NCBI GenBank assembly: GCA_029261715.1
Contig: JAJDAT010000038.1
Location: 169,883-233,882, forward strand
Direction: 5' to 3'
DNA from: Nitrospinia bacterium
GTDB lineage: Bacteria > Nitrospinota > Nitrospinia > Nitrospinales > JAJDAT01
Length of the DNA stretch: 64,000 nucleotides
Shown: piece by piece, positions 43,744 through 53,229 of the stretch
Layout of the letters: every line of letters starts with the position of its first letter
Numbering within the stretch: the stretch's first letter is position 1
Translations under genes and position numbers: made by a program
The notes under the pieces: generated by a model
The model's input: the letters and a program-made list of their open reading frames with translations, nothing else
Databases searched by the model: none
What the model was told of the DNA's origin: nothing

Positions 43744-45768
43744 TTATTCTGCAGCTCTTTCTTCTGGTGCACTCGGAATAGGCGGTGGTTGAAAATCATC
43801 CTTTTTCTCTACAGGCCTAGTTTCAACAGGGTCAACCGAGCGAGTTGGAGTTTCTACACGATTTTCTTCAGAGCCTGAAGAGTTACCATCAAAACTTTTC
43901 GGTTGTTCAGAAGCCGCTTGCGGTTGTTCAGAAGTTCCTTCCCCTTGAGTAGTAGTCCCCTCGGATTCAGTCGAGGTAGAGCCCTCTGATTCGGGTTTTC
44001 GTCTTCGTCTTCCTCTAGCTGGTCCAGGTTTCCGGCCATTTGGAGTTCGTCTAACATATTTTCTTCTGGGTCTTTTAGTTCTAGGAGCCGTTTCCTTATT
44101 TTCTTCCCCAACTTCTTTTGCTGTTTCACCCACCCCTTCTACTGGAACAGCAAGCTGATCAGCTTCATTTTTTGGAATATCCGTCTTCACTTCATTCGAA
44201 GCAACCTTAGGTTCAGCTTTAACCTTAGGTTCTCTAGGAACTCTTTTTGAATGTCTTGGTTCCCTCGTCTTTCCTTCAACAGCCTTTTCATCTTTTTGTT
44301 CTGTCACAATATAGCTAAAATCGTCAAAACTTAACCCAGCTTGTCCCTTGAAATTAATCTTTATTTGGTGCTTTTCTTCTAACTTCGTAATATGAACTGT
44401 TTTATGATTTAAAAGGTAACTAACCACCTCTGGAGAAACAGCAACTTCCATTGTCTTAACGTTTTTTGCGGCGACAACTTCCTGAATATTTCTCAATACC
44501 CCAATAGCAAGAGCGCCTTTAGACCTGATAAAACCCGATCCTTCGCAACTCTGACAGCGGTCAAAAGCTCCTTCTCCTATTGCAGGCGAAAGCCTTTGGC
44601 GAGACATCTCCAAAAGACCAAATTTTGATATTCTAGAAAGATTAATTCGCGCTTTGTCTTTTTTACAGGCTTGCTTAATTTCCTTTTCGACTAGGGACTT
44701 ATTCTTCTTTTGAAACATATCGATAAAATCGATCACAACCAGTCCACCCAAATCACGTAATCGAAGCTGCCTACCAATTTCATCAGCTGCTTCTAAATTA
44801 GTTCTAAGGGCCGTTTCTTCCAATTCGCTTGCGCTCGTAGTTTTTCCGGAGTTAACATCTACGGCGACTAGAGCCTCACCACTATCAATAACCAAAGAAC
44901 CGCCAGAAGGTAATTCAACCCTTCTTTTATAAATATTTTCAATTTGTTGCTCCATTCCATAATGGGCTAACAACGGTTTCGTATCGTTATAAAGCTTAAC
45001 GCGTCCTTGGTTTCTTGGCATTATCAATTTAAAAAACGCTCTTAAAGTCTTATGTGAAGCAGGACAATCGACAACAATTTCCGATGTATCGGCCGTGTAA
45101 TGATCGCGAACCGTTCTAACAACCATACCTGGAACTTGATAAAGCAACTTAGGTTTATCGGAAGAATCATTGGTCTGCTCATCAATCGTCTCCCAAATTT
45201 TCACCAACATTTGGAGATCTTTTTGCAATTCTATTTTGGTTCTTCCCATTCCCGCAGTTCGAATGATCACTCCCATATTGTCTGGTAATTCAAAACCAGA
45301 AATTATCTCTTTCAGTTTCTTTCTTTCAGATTCATCCTCGATTTTACGAGAAACTCCACCCCCAGCATTCCCGCACATCAAAACGAGAAACCGGCCAGGT
45401 ATAGACAAAAAATTGGTTAGAGTTGGTCCCTTAGAGTCTCTTTCCTCTTTCACTACTTGAACAAGTATTTTTTGACCTCGGAACAAAACATCTTGAATTC
45501 TTACTTTAGCTTTTTTCTCTCTTGTTTGAGCATAGGATTCTTTCCTAACGTCTTTAAATGGAAGAAAACCAAACTTTTTTCCTCCAAAATCAACAAAAGC
45601 CGCTTCAAATGCTGGCTCAACTCTACTAATAACCCCTTCGTAAACATTCCCCTTTAGTCTTTCCTGGGCGGCGTGTTCTACGATAAATTCTTCTAGTTTC
45701 CCATCTTCCACAATAACCACACGGCATTCTTCCGGATGGTCGGTGTTAATCAACATTTTCTTTGTCAT
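43744..45768 (-). CDS. rne: ribonuclease E/G
   Basis: A 674-residue endoribonuclease that cleaves single-stranded AU-rich RNA, driving mRNA decay and rRNA/tRNA processing. An S1 RNA-binding domain lies near 35-120 (GNVYEGVISRVEPAFEAAFVDFGGKKFGFLPFKDV). The catalytic domain has EALVAVDVNSGK and LGGLVVIDFIDM, supplying the two metal-binding aspartates. The zinc-link CQSCEGSGF follows. The last 190 residues are disordered, rich in Glu, Pro, Arg and Ser (KRPRRKYVRRTPNGRKPG), resembling a short RNase E scaffold tail rather than RNase G. GAGAGG lies 8 bases upstream of ATG 45768, and a leader hairpin lies at 45962-46000. Confidence 0.94.
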   Translation of the reverse strand: MTKKMLINTDHPEECRVVIVEDGKLEEFIVEHAAQERLKGNVYEGVISRVEPAFEAAFVDFGGKKFGFLPFKDVRKESYAQTREKKAKVRIQDVLFRGQKILVQVVKEERDSKGPTLTNFLSIPGRFLVLMCGNAGGGVSRKIEDESERKKLKEIISGFELPDNMGVIIRTAGMGRTKIELQKDLQMLVKIWETIDEQTNDSSDKPKLLYQVPGMVVRTVRDHYTADTSEIVVDCPASHKTLRAFFKLIMPRNQGRVKLYNDTKPLLAHYGMEQQIENIYKRRVELPSGGSLVIDSGEALVAVDVNSGKTTSASELEETALRTNLEAADEIGRQLRLRDLGGLVVIDFIDMFQKKNKSLVEKEIKQACKKDKARINLSRISKFGLLEMSRQRLSPAIGEGAFDRCQSCEGSGFIRSKGALAIGVLRNIQEVVAAKNVKTMEVAVSPEVVSYLLNHKTVHITKLEEKHQIKINFKGQAGLSFDDFSYIVTEQKDEKAVEGKTREPRHSKRVPREPKVKAEPKVASNEVKTDIPKNEADQLAVPVEGVGETAKEVGEENKETAPRTKRPRRKYVRRTPNGRKPGPARGRRRRKPESEGSTSTESEGTTTQGEGTSEQPQAASEQPKSFDGNSSGSEENRVETPTRSVDPVETRPVEKKDDFQPPPIPSAPEERAAE

Positions 45769-46162
45769 ATATATAAAACCTCTCTATCTAAACTGCCCCG
45801 TGAAGCGTCAAAAAATAAAATTTTTATTTCTTTTTGTCCGTTTTAGAATCTAAAATAACGCTCGGTCAAAACATTTGACCTATCTTAGACGGAATCCTCC
45901 AAAATATTTTGCTTCGAACTATTGGGCTTTTAGCAATGATAACTATTACGAGAACCTTTAAATAGGCTATATAATCAAAATGATTCTATTTTGAGCCTAT
46001 CTTAACTAGACCATCAATCGTTGATACGAATGTCTGATTAATAATAAAAGGAACTGCAATAGGGTTAATTGGCAAAAAACTAAGGTTGGCCATTTGGGGA
46101 TGGTTAAGCCTGGATAAACTACAACGCTTTTAAAAATCTCAAAGAAAAATATACTGCAAATA
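45769..46162. other. divergent intergenic region with bulged inverted repeat
   Basis: A 394-base gap between rne (minus) and the GT-C gene (plus), so it should carry both promoters and the rne leader. It holds the hairpin at 45962-46000. No small gene or tRNA is visible. Confidence 0.6.
45962..46000 (-). promoter_or_regulatory. possible rne leader hairpin
   Basis: Arms ATAGGC (45962-45967) and TCAAAAT (45975-45981) pair with ATTTTGA (45988-45994) and GCCTAT (45995-46000), leaving a 7-base bulge on one side and a 6-base loop. It is about 190 bases upstream of the rne start. In E. coli, rne autoregulates through a structured leader; a similar role here is only suggested by position. Confidence 0.35.
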
Positions 46163-47890
46163 ATGAGTGAATATCAAAAAAACTTTCTCTTTCGTAATTT
46201 CTGTTCTTTTGCAGTCATCATTCTAGTCGGATTTCTTTCTTATTCAAACTCTTTGCATTCTCCTTTCCAGTTTGATGGAGTCGTCCACATACAAAAGAAC
46301 GAAGCCTTAAAAAGCATGGATGGTTTTTACAAAAAATATGATCTAACAAACTACGCTAATCGCTTTGTATCTGTTCTTACCCTAGTCTTTAACGTTTACC
46401 TAGGAGACACAGACACTTTTGGTTTTCATTTACTAAGTTTACAAATTCATTTATGGGTTTGTCTGCTGATTTATATCGTTGCGCGTATACTTTTAAATAG
46501 TTTTCCTAATAATGGAATAATAAAAAGAAAATTTAACCTTCCCCTTTTGGCCGCAATCATTTTTTCAGCGCATCCGGTTTTCACCCAAACCGTTTCTTAC
46601 CTGGTAAACAGATCGGCTTTAATGAGCTCGTTCTTATACCTGTTTTCATTCTACTCTTTTATTTGCGCTCTTCAAGCTTATTTTTCAGATCCCAAAGCCC
46701 CTTTTAGACGCATTAAATATTTTTCTTTACTTACTGTTTCGCTTGTTTTGATGGTTTTAGGATTAGCCTCAAAACTAACGATGATTTCTCTTCCAATAAT
46801 AATATGTGTTTTTTATATTTTGATTCAATACCGCAGTCAAGAAGGAGTCATTACCTTTATAAAAAGAGAAAAAAATTTAATCCTAACCCTTATAACCCCC
46901 TTGATTATTGTATTAGCGCAAAGAGCATTTTTTTCACATACGGGACTTTTCCGCTTAGCCGATTCGGCAACATCAACAATAAATAGATTGGATTATTTTC
47001 TATCGCAAATAAAATGGTTAGTTTTCTATTACTTAAAACTTCTCTCATTTCCCTTTAATCAAAATATAGATCCAACCATAAGTTTAATTAAATCGATATC
47101 AGACCCCAAACTATTAATTGGCATCATATTTCTTGGCTTTCTTTTATATTCTCTTCAAAAACTGCAAAGAGCCATTATTTTCGGGATATTATGGTTTTTA
47201 ATATCACTTTCTCCGGAATCCAGTTTCATACCTTTAAAAGACACTGTAATGGAACACCGGTTGTATTTGCCGGGAATTGGTCTAGCCATTGCTCTATCGG
47301 CAATATTGATAAACCGCCGAGCTTTTATCATTCTAATTTGCATAATTCCTATCTTTTCAGCAATTACTCTAAATAGAAACTTAGATTGGTCTTCTGAGTA
47401 CAATCTCTGGTTAGATGCTTCAAGAAAAAGCCCAGAAAAAGCCCGTCCTCATCTAAATCTAGGAAGAGCTTTAAGTCTTATGAAAAAATATGAAGAATCA
47501 GTCCCCCACTATCAAAAGACAATCAAACTAAAACCAGATTTTTTTGAGGCCTATCATAACCTAGGAGTAAGTTTCTCTTTAATTGGTCAATGTAAAAACG
47601 CCTTTCCTCCCCTAGAAAAAGCATTGGAACTACATCCAGGACAAGTTGAAACTATGCTAACTTTGGCTAATTGTTATAAAACTTTAAAAGATTATAAAAA
47701 CGCTGCAAGATATCTACATAGAGCCACCGAACAAGCTCCAAATAAAGACTATATTGCTAGAGAATTGGGAAGTATTTACTATTTCCATTTAAATGAAAAA
47801 GAAAAAGGAAAATTGTTTCTTCGAAAAGCTCTCAAGCTAAATCCTTATTCCCCCCAAAACATCGCCTTAAAAGCTCTTTTTCAAAAATAA
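46163..47890 (+). CDS. GT-C-type membrane protein with C-terminal TPR repeats
   Basis: A 575-residue protein with about ten membrane helices in residues 15-420 followed by TPR units (about 425-570: ARPHLNLGRALSLMKKYEES, FEAYHNLGVSFSLIGQCKNA, VETMLTLANCYKTLKDYKNA). The acidic motif SPFQFDGVVHI in the first loop corresponds to the D/E-containing loop of GT-C glycosyltransferases such as the TMTC/PMT group. These enzymes transfer lipid-linked sugars to proteins on the periplasmic side. Architecture and motif support that fold; the actual sugar transfer is inferred. It is divergent from rne. Confidence 0.75.
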   Translation: MSEYQKNFLFRNFCSFAVIILVGFLSYSNSLHSPFQFDGVVHIQKNEALKSMDGFYKKYDLTNYANRFVSVLTLVFNVYLGDTDTFGFHLLSLQIHLWVCLLIYIVARILLNSFPNNGIIKRKFNLPLLAAIIFSAHPVFTQTVSYLVNRSALMSSFLYLFSFYSFICALQAYFSDPKAPFRRIKYFSLLTVSLVLMVLGLASKLTMISLPIIICVFYILIQYRSQEGVITFIKREKNLILTLITPLIIVLAQRAFFSHTGLFRLADSATSTINRLDYFLSQIKWLVFYYLKLLSFPFNQNIDPTISLIKSISDPKLLIGIIFLGFLLYSLQKLQRAIIFGILWFLISLSPESSFIPLKDTVMEHRLYLPGIGLAIALSAILINRRAFIILICIIPIFSAITLNRNLDWSSEYNLWLDASRKSPEKARPHLNLGRALSLMKKYEESVPHYQKTIKLKPDFFEAYHNLGVSFSLIGQCKNAFPPLEKALELHPGQVETMLTLANCYKTLKDYKNAARYLHRATEQAPNKDYIARELGSIYYFHLNEKEKGKLFLRKALKLNPYSPQNIALKALFQK

Positions 47891-48141
47891 TTGAACTTAT
47901 TGACGCTTTAATTGATTTAAAGGGTTAAATTAATTTCCAAAATATTGTACTATTGATGGAAATTAGCGAAGAGATTTTCATCTCTCTAACTATTTGAAAA
48001 AGTTTGATAATTTTAGTTTTTTACTTCGTAAGTAATGTCCCTTTTCGCGTCTTATTTCCTTCTATTTTTTATCCGATCAGGCGCCCTATTCTTTCCAAAA
48101 CTTAACGTCTTTAATCTTCCTCTCCCTGCAAAGGTTTAAAA
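47891..48141. other. intergenic region upstream of the PGK-like gene
   Basis: A 251-base AT-rich gap with a small hairpin AGAGAT-TTTC-ATCTCT at 47970-47985, not followed by a T run. It may be a weak terminator for the GT-C gene or a leader element of the PGK-like gene. No gene is seen. Confidence 0.4.
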
Positions 48142-49692
48142 ATGGAAAATCATATCGGTTTGACTTCTTTGGATCAACTCTCAAAAGAGGATCTAAAAGG
48201 AAAAACTCTATTTATAAGAGTCGATTTCAATGTTCCAATGGCGCCCACACGAAGAGGAAACTATGTAGTGGACGACGACACACGGATTCGACGATTCCTT
48301 GATTTAACTTTTAGCAAGATTCACGACTTAACGGACGGCGATTGTAGGATTATTATCGGTTCTCATTTAGGAAGACCCCACATAAAAAAGAATCATTCCG
48401 GTTGGGATGGAATGTTTAATTTACAGTTTGTAAGTTCTCATTTCGACACCCTTATTAGACAAAAATATTTAGATCTATACACTATTTTTCCTCCAGAAAT
48501 AATTGGTTCCCAGCTCAATCATTCGCTAGAAATTGTTAGCAAACATCAATTACCTTTAGGGGGTATCAAGTTTCTTCCAAACCTTCGTTATCTATTAGAC
48601 CCAGACAATACTGAAATTAATAGGAAAGAATTCACCGAACAACTTGGAAGCTTGGCGGACGTTTATATTAATTGCGCATTCGGGACAAACCACCGATTAT
48701 CAAAAAGCATCAAAATGCTCCCTCAGATTATGCGGAGCCAAAATAAACTAGCTGTATCGGGAGGTTTATTAATAGAGGAAATTAAGCGGTTGGGAGAATT
48801 TGGTTTTCGAATATTGAAAAACCCAGAAAAAACAGCCGTTCTTTCTGGCGGATCAAAAATTGCCGATAAAATTGGAATATTAAAACAATTCGTTAATTCA
48901 AAAGTAAATAAAATTCTTTTAGGCGGTAAGATGGTCAACGCCTTTATTTTGGCTAAAGAGTTTTCTGGTCGTATAGAAGAATTAACCCCCCGAGAAATAC
49001 CCGCTAAACTTTGCTCCCAGAATGGCGATGAAAACCAAACATTCATAAAAGAAGTAGGACTAGCGGAAGAAATTTTAAGCCTAGCGGAAAAACAAGGCGT
49101 CAGCATATTATTTCCAACCGATTACAAAGTTGTCAAAGAATACCAGCAAACTTCCTTTTCGCTCCGCAACGAGCCCGATTGGAGCAGCGAAATTCAATTA
49201 GATATTGGACCAAATAGTATTACCAGCTTCTCTAAACAACTTCTCAAAGATGATATAGAAAACGTGTTTTGGAACGGACCTCTCGGTGCTTATGATCATC
49301 CTTTTACTGATCAATACGGCGAAGGCTCCAAAGGAATTATCAAAACGATTTTTTCTCGATGTTTAATTGACCAGAAATTCTCGGCAGTTATCGGCGGGGG
49401 CGATACAGCCGCTATTTTAAACAAATTCGAATTTGACGATATTAAAAAACTAATCCGCGATCAGATTGAAAACCAACTTTCCACTTCAATCAATAAGGAT
49501 CTTGTTAAAATAGACTTTCAAGGGCAGGATTGTTACGCTTTATTTAATAATTTCACTTCCAATTTCTTTGTTTCAACTGGTGGCGGGGCTTCGCTAGAGT
49601 TTTTAGAAAATTTTATCAAAGACGATGGCAAATCGCCTCTAGCGAATTATTTAGCCGGAACAGCCGCTTTACTAGAACTCACTTCCGCATAA
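48142..49692 (+). CDS. pgk: phosphoglycerate kinase, long divergent form
   Basis: A 516-residue enzyme of the glycolytic/gluconeogenic PGK family, about 110 residues longer than usual. Recognisable blocks are LFIRVDFNVP at 23-32, DDDTRIRR, SHLGRP, NCAFGTNHRLSKS, AVLSGGSKIADK, ILLGGKMVNAF, DIGPNS, VFWNGPLGAYD, VIGGGDTAAIL and FVSTGGGASLEFL. Deviations: NCAFG has Cys for the usual Asp of NDAFG, and the ENLRF segment reads PNLRYL. Extra length comes from insertions between these blocks (for example around 60-110 and 420-460). Nucleotide-binding and hinge motifs are kept, so it may be active. Whether another PGK exists is unknown. Its 3' end overlaps the convergent GT9 gene by 46 bases. Confidence 0.85.
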   Translation: MENHIGLTSLDQLSKEDLKGKTLFIRVDFNVPMAPTRRGNYVVDDDTRIRRFLDLTFSKIHDLTDGDCRIIIGSHLGRPHIKKNHSGWDGMFNLQFVSSHFDTLIRQKYLDLYTIFPPEIIGSQLNHSLEIVSKHQLPLGGIKFLPNLRYLLDPDNTEINRKEFTEQLGSLADVYINCAFGTNHRLSKSIKMLPQIMRSQNKLAVSGGLLIEEIKRLGEFGFRILKNPEKTAVLSGGSKIADKIGILKQFVNSKVNKILLGGKMVNAFILAKEFSGRIEELTPREIPAKLCSQNGDENQTFIKEVGLAEEILSLAEKQGVSILFPTDYKVVKEYQQTSFSLRNEPDWSSEIQLDIGPNSITSFSKQLLKDDIENVFWNGPLGAYDHPFTDQYGEGSKGIIKTIFSRCLIDQKFSAVIGGGDTAAILNKFEFDDIKKLIRDQIENQLSTSINKDLVKIDFQGQDCYALFNNFTSNFFVSTGGGASLEFLENFIKDDGKSPLANYLAGTAALLELTSA

Positions 49693-51404
49693 TCTTCCCG
49701 ACAAACGTTAAAAGCTTTAAAAACGCTTTCCATAATTTCTACCATTCGTTTACACTCATACTCGAGCTTTTCATAGCAAATTTGCGTTTCTTTAGCCAAA
49801 AGTCCAACGTCGTCGCCATCTAGATTTTCTTTCCTTTTATCAAAAATATCAGAAATTGGTTTTATTTGAGGATGAGTCATTCCTAATCGGTCTATTTTTT
49901 CGTCAATTTCTTCAATTGAGCTTGCAAACGCCTTTAATTTATCGGCAGTGACCTGATTTTTTATCACAGACTCGCTCAATCTAGAGGAGAATTTTATTCC
50001 ACTTCTAGCAATAGATCGCAATTCTCGAAATAGGTTGAAATCTTCCCCTATCTCCAAAATAACATCACGCAATCCATCTACTTGAAAATCTTCTCGAATA
50101 GAATCACTAAGTTTTTTTAAAGAATCTCTATTAACCTCGTCGCTTCTAAATTTTTTAATCAGCGAATCTAGCCACAGTTGACGATAGAACCGACTATAAA
50201 TTTCCATATTAGTTGGAACATTTTTTAATAGCGGCTTAAAATTAATCAAACCGTCATAATCAAAAACCGATTCAAAAACATTCATTTCGTTCGACATTAC
50301 TTGTACGTTATCTAATTTCCAGTTTCCTTTCTGAACATGGTTTTCTATATAAGCAAAAACATCTTGTGGCGGAACCTTTTGAACGCAAACAATATCGTTA
50401 CAAGAAACCCCGTAGCTACAAGGGGCGCAATGAATTCTCGCTTGAAACATGATATGTCCTTCTCCAAAGGGACCCGTTTCATGCGGGTGAGCGTGAGCAA
50501 AGAAAAGACCGATTATCGGAACCTTTAATGCGGCGGCAATGTGCATTGTTCCAGTATCGTTTGTAACCAAATAATTGCAACGTTTCAAAACGCCAATCAA
50601 CTGGGTAATACTTGTTTTTCCTGTTAAATCCAAAACCTTGTCTTTATGTTCCATTCCTTCAACAATTTTAGAAGCTATTTCTGACTCAGACGCAACACCT
50701 AGCAATACGATTCTTGCATTCAACCGAGAGCATATTAGATCCCCTAAAGTCGAAAAAGCCTCAACCGACCATCTTCTACCTTCAAGACTCGATCCGGCCT
50801 GGATTCCAATAATTAATTCTTCTCTATCATGATTTATATCACCTAGGATTTCGACAGCCGCCAAAGCGTCATCAGGACCATGCGCTATAGATAGTTCTTC
50901 TGAGCCCGGCTCTCCGTCGCCCGACAACATATAAATATCCGCGAGGTTAAAAGGGTTGTATAACCTGTTAAAAGGCTCTATCCCAAAATATTGCAACCAG
51001 GAGTGATCTGTCTTCCTATCACCACTTCGGTTGCAATGAAAGCCTACAACCTCAGGTATTTTCAAATAATGGATCATCAAAGCGCTTAGCTTGGAATGGC
51101 TCAAATTATATACTTTGTCAAAACCTCGATCAGAAAGAGTCTTTAAGAAGTCTTCCAAATATCGATAAACTTCCACCCATGACTTGAGTTCGCCCTTTTC
51201 GCCTTTTTGATTAAATTGACGAAGATTAAAAACAATGATTTCGTCAATATGGTTTGCTCTTTTTGCAAACTCCGCAAAGTCGCTAGACACAAGTAAAGTA
51301 ATCTTAGCTTCAGGGTAACGCTTCCGTAAGCTGGAAATCAAAGGAGTGGACTGGATCAAATCTCCCATTCGGGTCAAACTCATGATCAAGATATTCTTTG
51401 GCAT
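49647..51404 (-). CDS. GT9-family glycosyltransferase (heptosyltransferase-like) with C-terminal extension
   Basis: A 585-residue cytoplasmic, membrane-associated transferase. The N-terminal 360 residues are GT9 (ADP-heptose:LPS heptosyltransferase group): ILIMSLTRMGDLIQSTPLISSLRKRYPEAKI at the start, GIQAGSSLEGRRWSVEAFSTLGD for the donor site, LVTNDTGTMHIAAALKVPIIGLFF, and the Cys-rich CAPCSYGVSCNDIVC loop. The last 220 residues are helical and unassigned. The gene starts immediately after the stop of the 51405-53201 gene (TAAATG), indicating translational coupling. It is probably part of a glycan-assembly operon; the acceptor is unknown. Confidence 0.88.
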   Translation of the reverse strand: MPKNILIMSLTRMGDLIQSTPLISSLRKRYPEAKITLLVSSDFAEFAKRANHIDEIIVFNLRQFNQKGEKGELKSWVEVYRYLEDFLKTLSDRGFDKVYNLSHSKLSALMIHYLKIPEVVGFHCNRSGDRKTDHSWLQYFGIEPFNRLYNPFNLADIYMLSGDGEPGSEELSIAHGPDDALAAVEILGDINHDREELIIGIQAGSSLEGRRWSVEAFSTLGDLICSRLNARIVLLGVASESEIASKIVEGMEHKDKVLDLTGKTSITQLIGVLKRCNYLVTNDTGTMHIAAALKVPIIGLFFAHAHPHETGPFGEGHIMFQARIHCAPCSYGVSCNDIVCVQKVPPQDVFAYIENHVQKGNWKLDNVQVMSNEMNVFESVFDYDGLINFKPLLKNVPTNMEIYSRFYRQLWLDSLIKKFRSDEVNRDSLKKLSDSIREDFQVDGLRDVILEIGEDFNLFRELRSIARSGIKFSSRLSESVIKNQVTADKLKAFASSIEEIDEKIDRLGMTHPQIKPISDIFDKRKENLDGDDVGLLAKETQICYEKLEYECKRMVEIMESVFKAFNVCREDYAEVSSSKAAVPAK

Positions 51405-53201
51405 TTAAGAGTTATCCTCCTTCACCACTTGATCTACCATCAACAAAAGTAACTCATTTTTTGTTAAGTCACCCTCTTCTGATTCAATTCGTTCCACAAC
51501 CGTTTTTAAATTAAAATTGCTTTTACTACCAAATGATTTCAAATAAGTCCCCAATTCCGAAGCTTCCCCCGCATGCTCAACCAAAACATCTATTGTATTA
51601 GCACGCGATTCCAGACTATCTTTCAATTTCTGCAAACTATTTTGAAAAATATGAACAAGCATTTCCTCTAAACGTCTCTCAAATGAATGTTCAGAAACGG
51701 CTTTAATCCGAGATTTAGCGGCAATAGCTTTACGCTCATCCTTGTACTCTAAATAGTAATCGATTTTATTTTTGAGATCTTCAATATCCTTAAAAGTAAC
51801 GATTTCCTCTCCCGGTTGAAACAAATGAACCAGTTCAGAACGTTCGTCAACTAATTGAAAGCCTCCGCAAGCGGCAATTTCAAATGTTCTCGGATTCACA
51901 AAATCCCCATTAGGGTTCACGTCTTGATGAAAAGTAGAAGAATGAAGATTTAAATTAATTTTGCCGCAGTTATAAATCTTTACGCAGTCTTCAGTAGAAA
52001 CTCTATCATTTTTGTTTTCTACTTTCTTGCCAATTGCAGAACTTAAATCCCATTCCGTTCCCCAGATTTTGAAATCATAATCCAATAAACGAGGAAAGCT
52101 TTGACGTCGATTATAATAAGCCGCTCCCATAAACGACAAATCAGCGGAAAACTTTTGACGATCTACTTCTCCTAAAGCTAATGAACGATGAACTGAAGGA
52201 GCGCACGCTTGAGGTAAATAATAGTAGTTTTTGATATCGCGTTTTTCCAATTCTTCGAAGAAAGAATCCCGTTGAATCGTGAAAAAATGATCGTAATACC
52301 CAGCAACCTGTTCCCAATATCCTAGCGTTCGAAAGTCTTCAACAAACCAAAAAGCTACCGGAGCTCCCAAAGTTTTTAGCCGAGCAATACCTTCTGGAGA
52401 TAACGGCGCTTGCGCTAAACCTAGAATCAAATCTGGCTTAAGATCAACCGCCTTAGCCACAATAATTTCATTCAAGAAATTCATGAGCATCTTAGACAGA
52501 ACCTCTGAATTCTTAAGGTTTTTTGTCACCTTTTGAGTGGCAAAAAATGCCTCTGCATAATCCTCACAATTAACCGAAACAACTTCATGTCCAAGGTTTT
52601 TAAGCGCACTTGCACAAAATTTTGCAGTGGGTAATGATCCTCCATAAATAGGATTCACCACCAAAACTTTAAGCGAAGACTCTTTTAATAAATCATGAAC
52701 CTCAGACGCTTTTTCCAGCAACAGATAATACTTTTCTGAAAATCGATAAGAAGCTTTGTGGGTAAAACAATTCCAATTATTTGAAGGAATTTTGCTGATT
52801 ATCCTAGCCGGTTCCTCTGCAATGTGGAAAACGACTCTAGGTAAAAATGGAGTTAAATCTACCACTGATAAGAACGCGCGAAAAAGAGTCATCAAAGGCT
52901 CCACCACATAAACTTTGCCTTCGACTTTCTTCAACAATTCCAAAACATGGTAACCAAACCCCAACCCCATAACTACTGAAAGCTTACCGGGCAACTCTGA
53001 AAAGTCAGTCACCAGTTTCTCAGCTTCTTGAACGGGACGATAAATGCTATGCAGAGAGATGGAGTTTAATTGCGGAACTAAATGCCCGCTCTTGGACTGA
53101 ACGACTTTAACGTTTTCAGAAACAGGCTGAGCGGCTACCCGTTGAGCCAAACCGGGTTCGGTTTTCCTCAAAAGCTCTAGATTTTTTTCGAAAAGATCCA
53201 T
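51405..53201 (-). CDS. Maf-like/CgeB-like glycosyltransferase fusion
   Basis: A 598-residue protein. The N-terminal 170 residues (SKSGHLVPQLNSISLHSIYR; LSVVMGLGFGYHVLELLKKV; YVVEPLMTLFRAFL) resemble the start of Maf/DUF115 proteins, which transfer sialic- or pseudaminic-acid-type sugars to flagellin. From about 185 a DUF3880/CgeB-like GT-B transferase follows: KVLVVNPIYGGSLPTAKF, APVAFWFVEDFRTLGY, DLSFMGAAYYNRRQSF and RTFEIAACGGFQLVDERSE. It is the middle gene of the glycosylation operon, 28 bases after the large gene and abutting the GT9 gene. Flagellin glycosylation is a reasonable but unproven role. Confidence 0.72.
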   Translation of the reverse strand: MDLFEKNLELLRKTEPGLAQRVAAQPVSENVKVVQSKSGHLVPQLNSISLHSIYRPVQEAEKLVTDFSELPGKLSVVMGLGFGYHVLELLKKVEGKVYVVEPLMTLFRAFLSVVDLTPFLPRVVFHIAEEPARIISKIPSNNWNCFTHKASYRFSEKYYLLLEKASEVHDLLKESSLKVLVVNPIYGGSLPTAKFCASALKNLGHEVVSVNCEDYAEAFFATQKVTKNLKNSEVLSKMLMNFLNEIIVAKAVDLKPDLILGLAQAPLSPEGIARLKTLGAPVAFWFVEDFRTLGYWEQVAGYYDHFFTIQRDSFFEELEKRDIKNYYYLPQACAPSVHRSLALGEVDRQKFSADLSFMGAAYYNRRQSFPRLLDYDFKIWGTEWDLSSAIGKKVENKNDRVSTEDCVKIYNCGKINLNLHSSTFHQDVNPNGDFVNPRTFEIAACGGFQLVDERSELVHLFQPGEEIVTFKDIEDLKNKIDYYLEYKDERKAIAAKSRIKAVSEHSFERRLEEMLVHIFQNSLQKLKDSLESRANTIDVLVEHAGEASELGTYLKSFGSKSNFNLKTVVERIESEEGDLTKNELLLLMVDQVVKEDNS

Positions 53202-53229
53202 TTTTCGTTTTTAATAAACGTCAGATTAA

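Noticed and set aside
43854..44129. A 91-codon minus-strand frame inside the rne tail.
   Set aside because: It is an out-of-frame shadow created by the repetitive Glu/Arg/Pro-rich codons of the rne C-terminus, with no ribosome binding site or family match.
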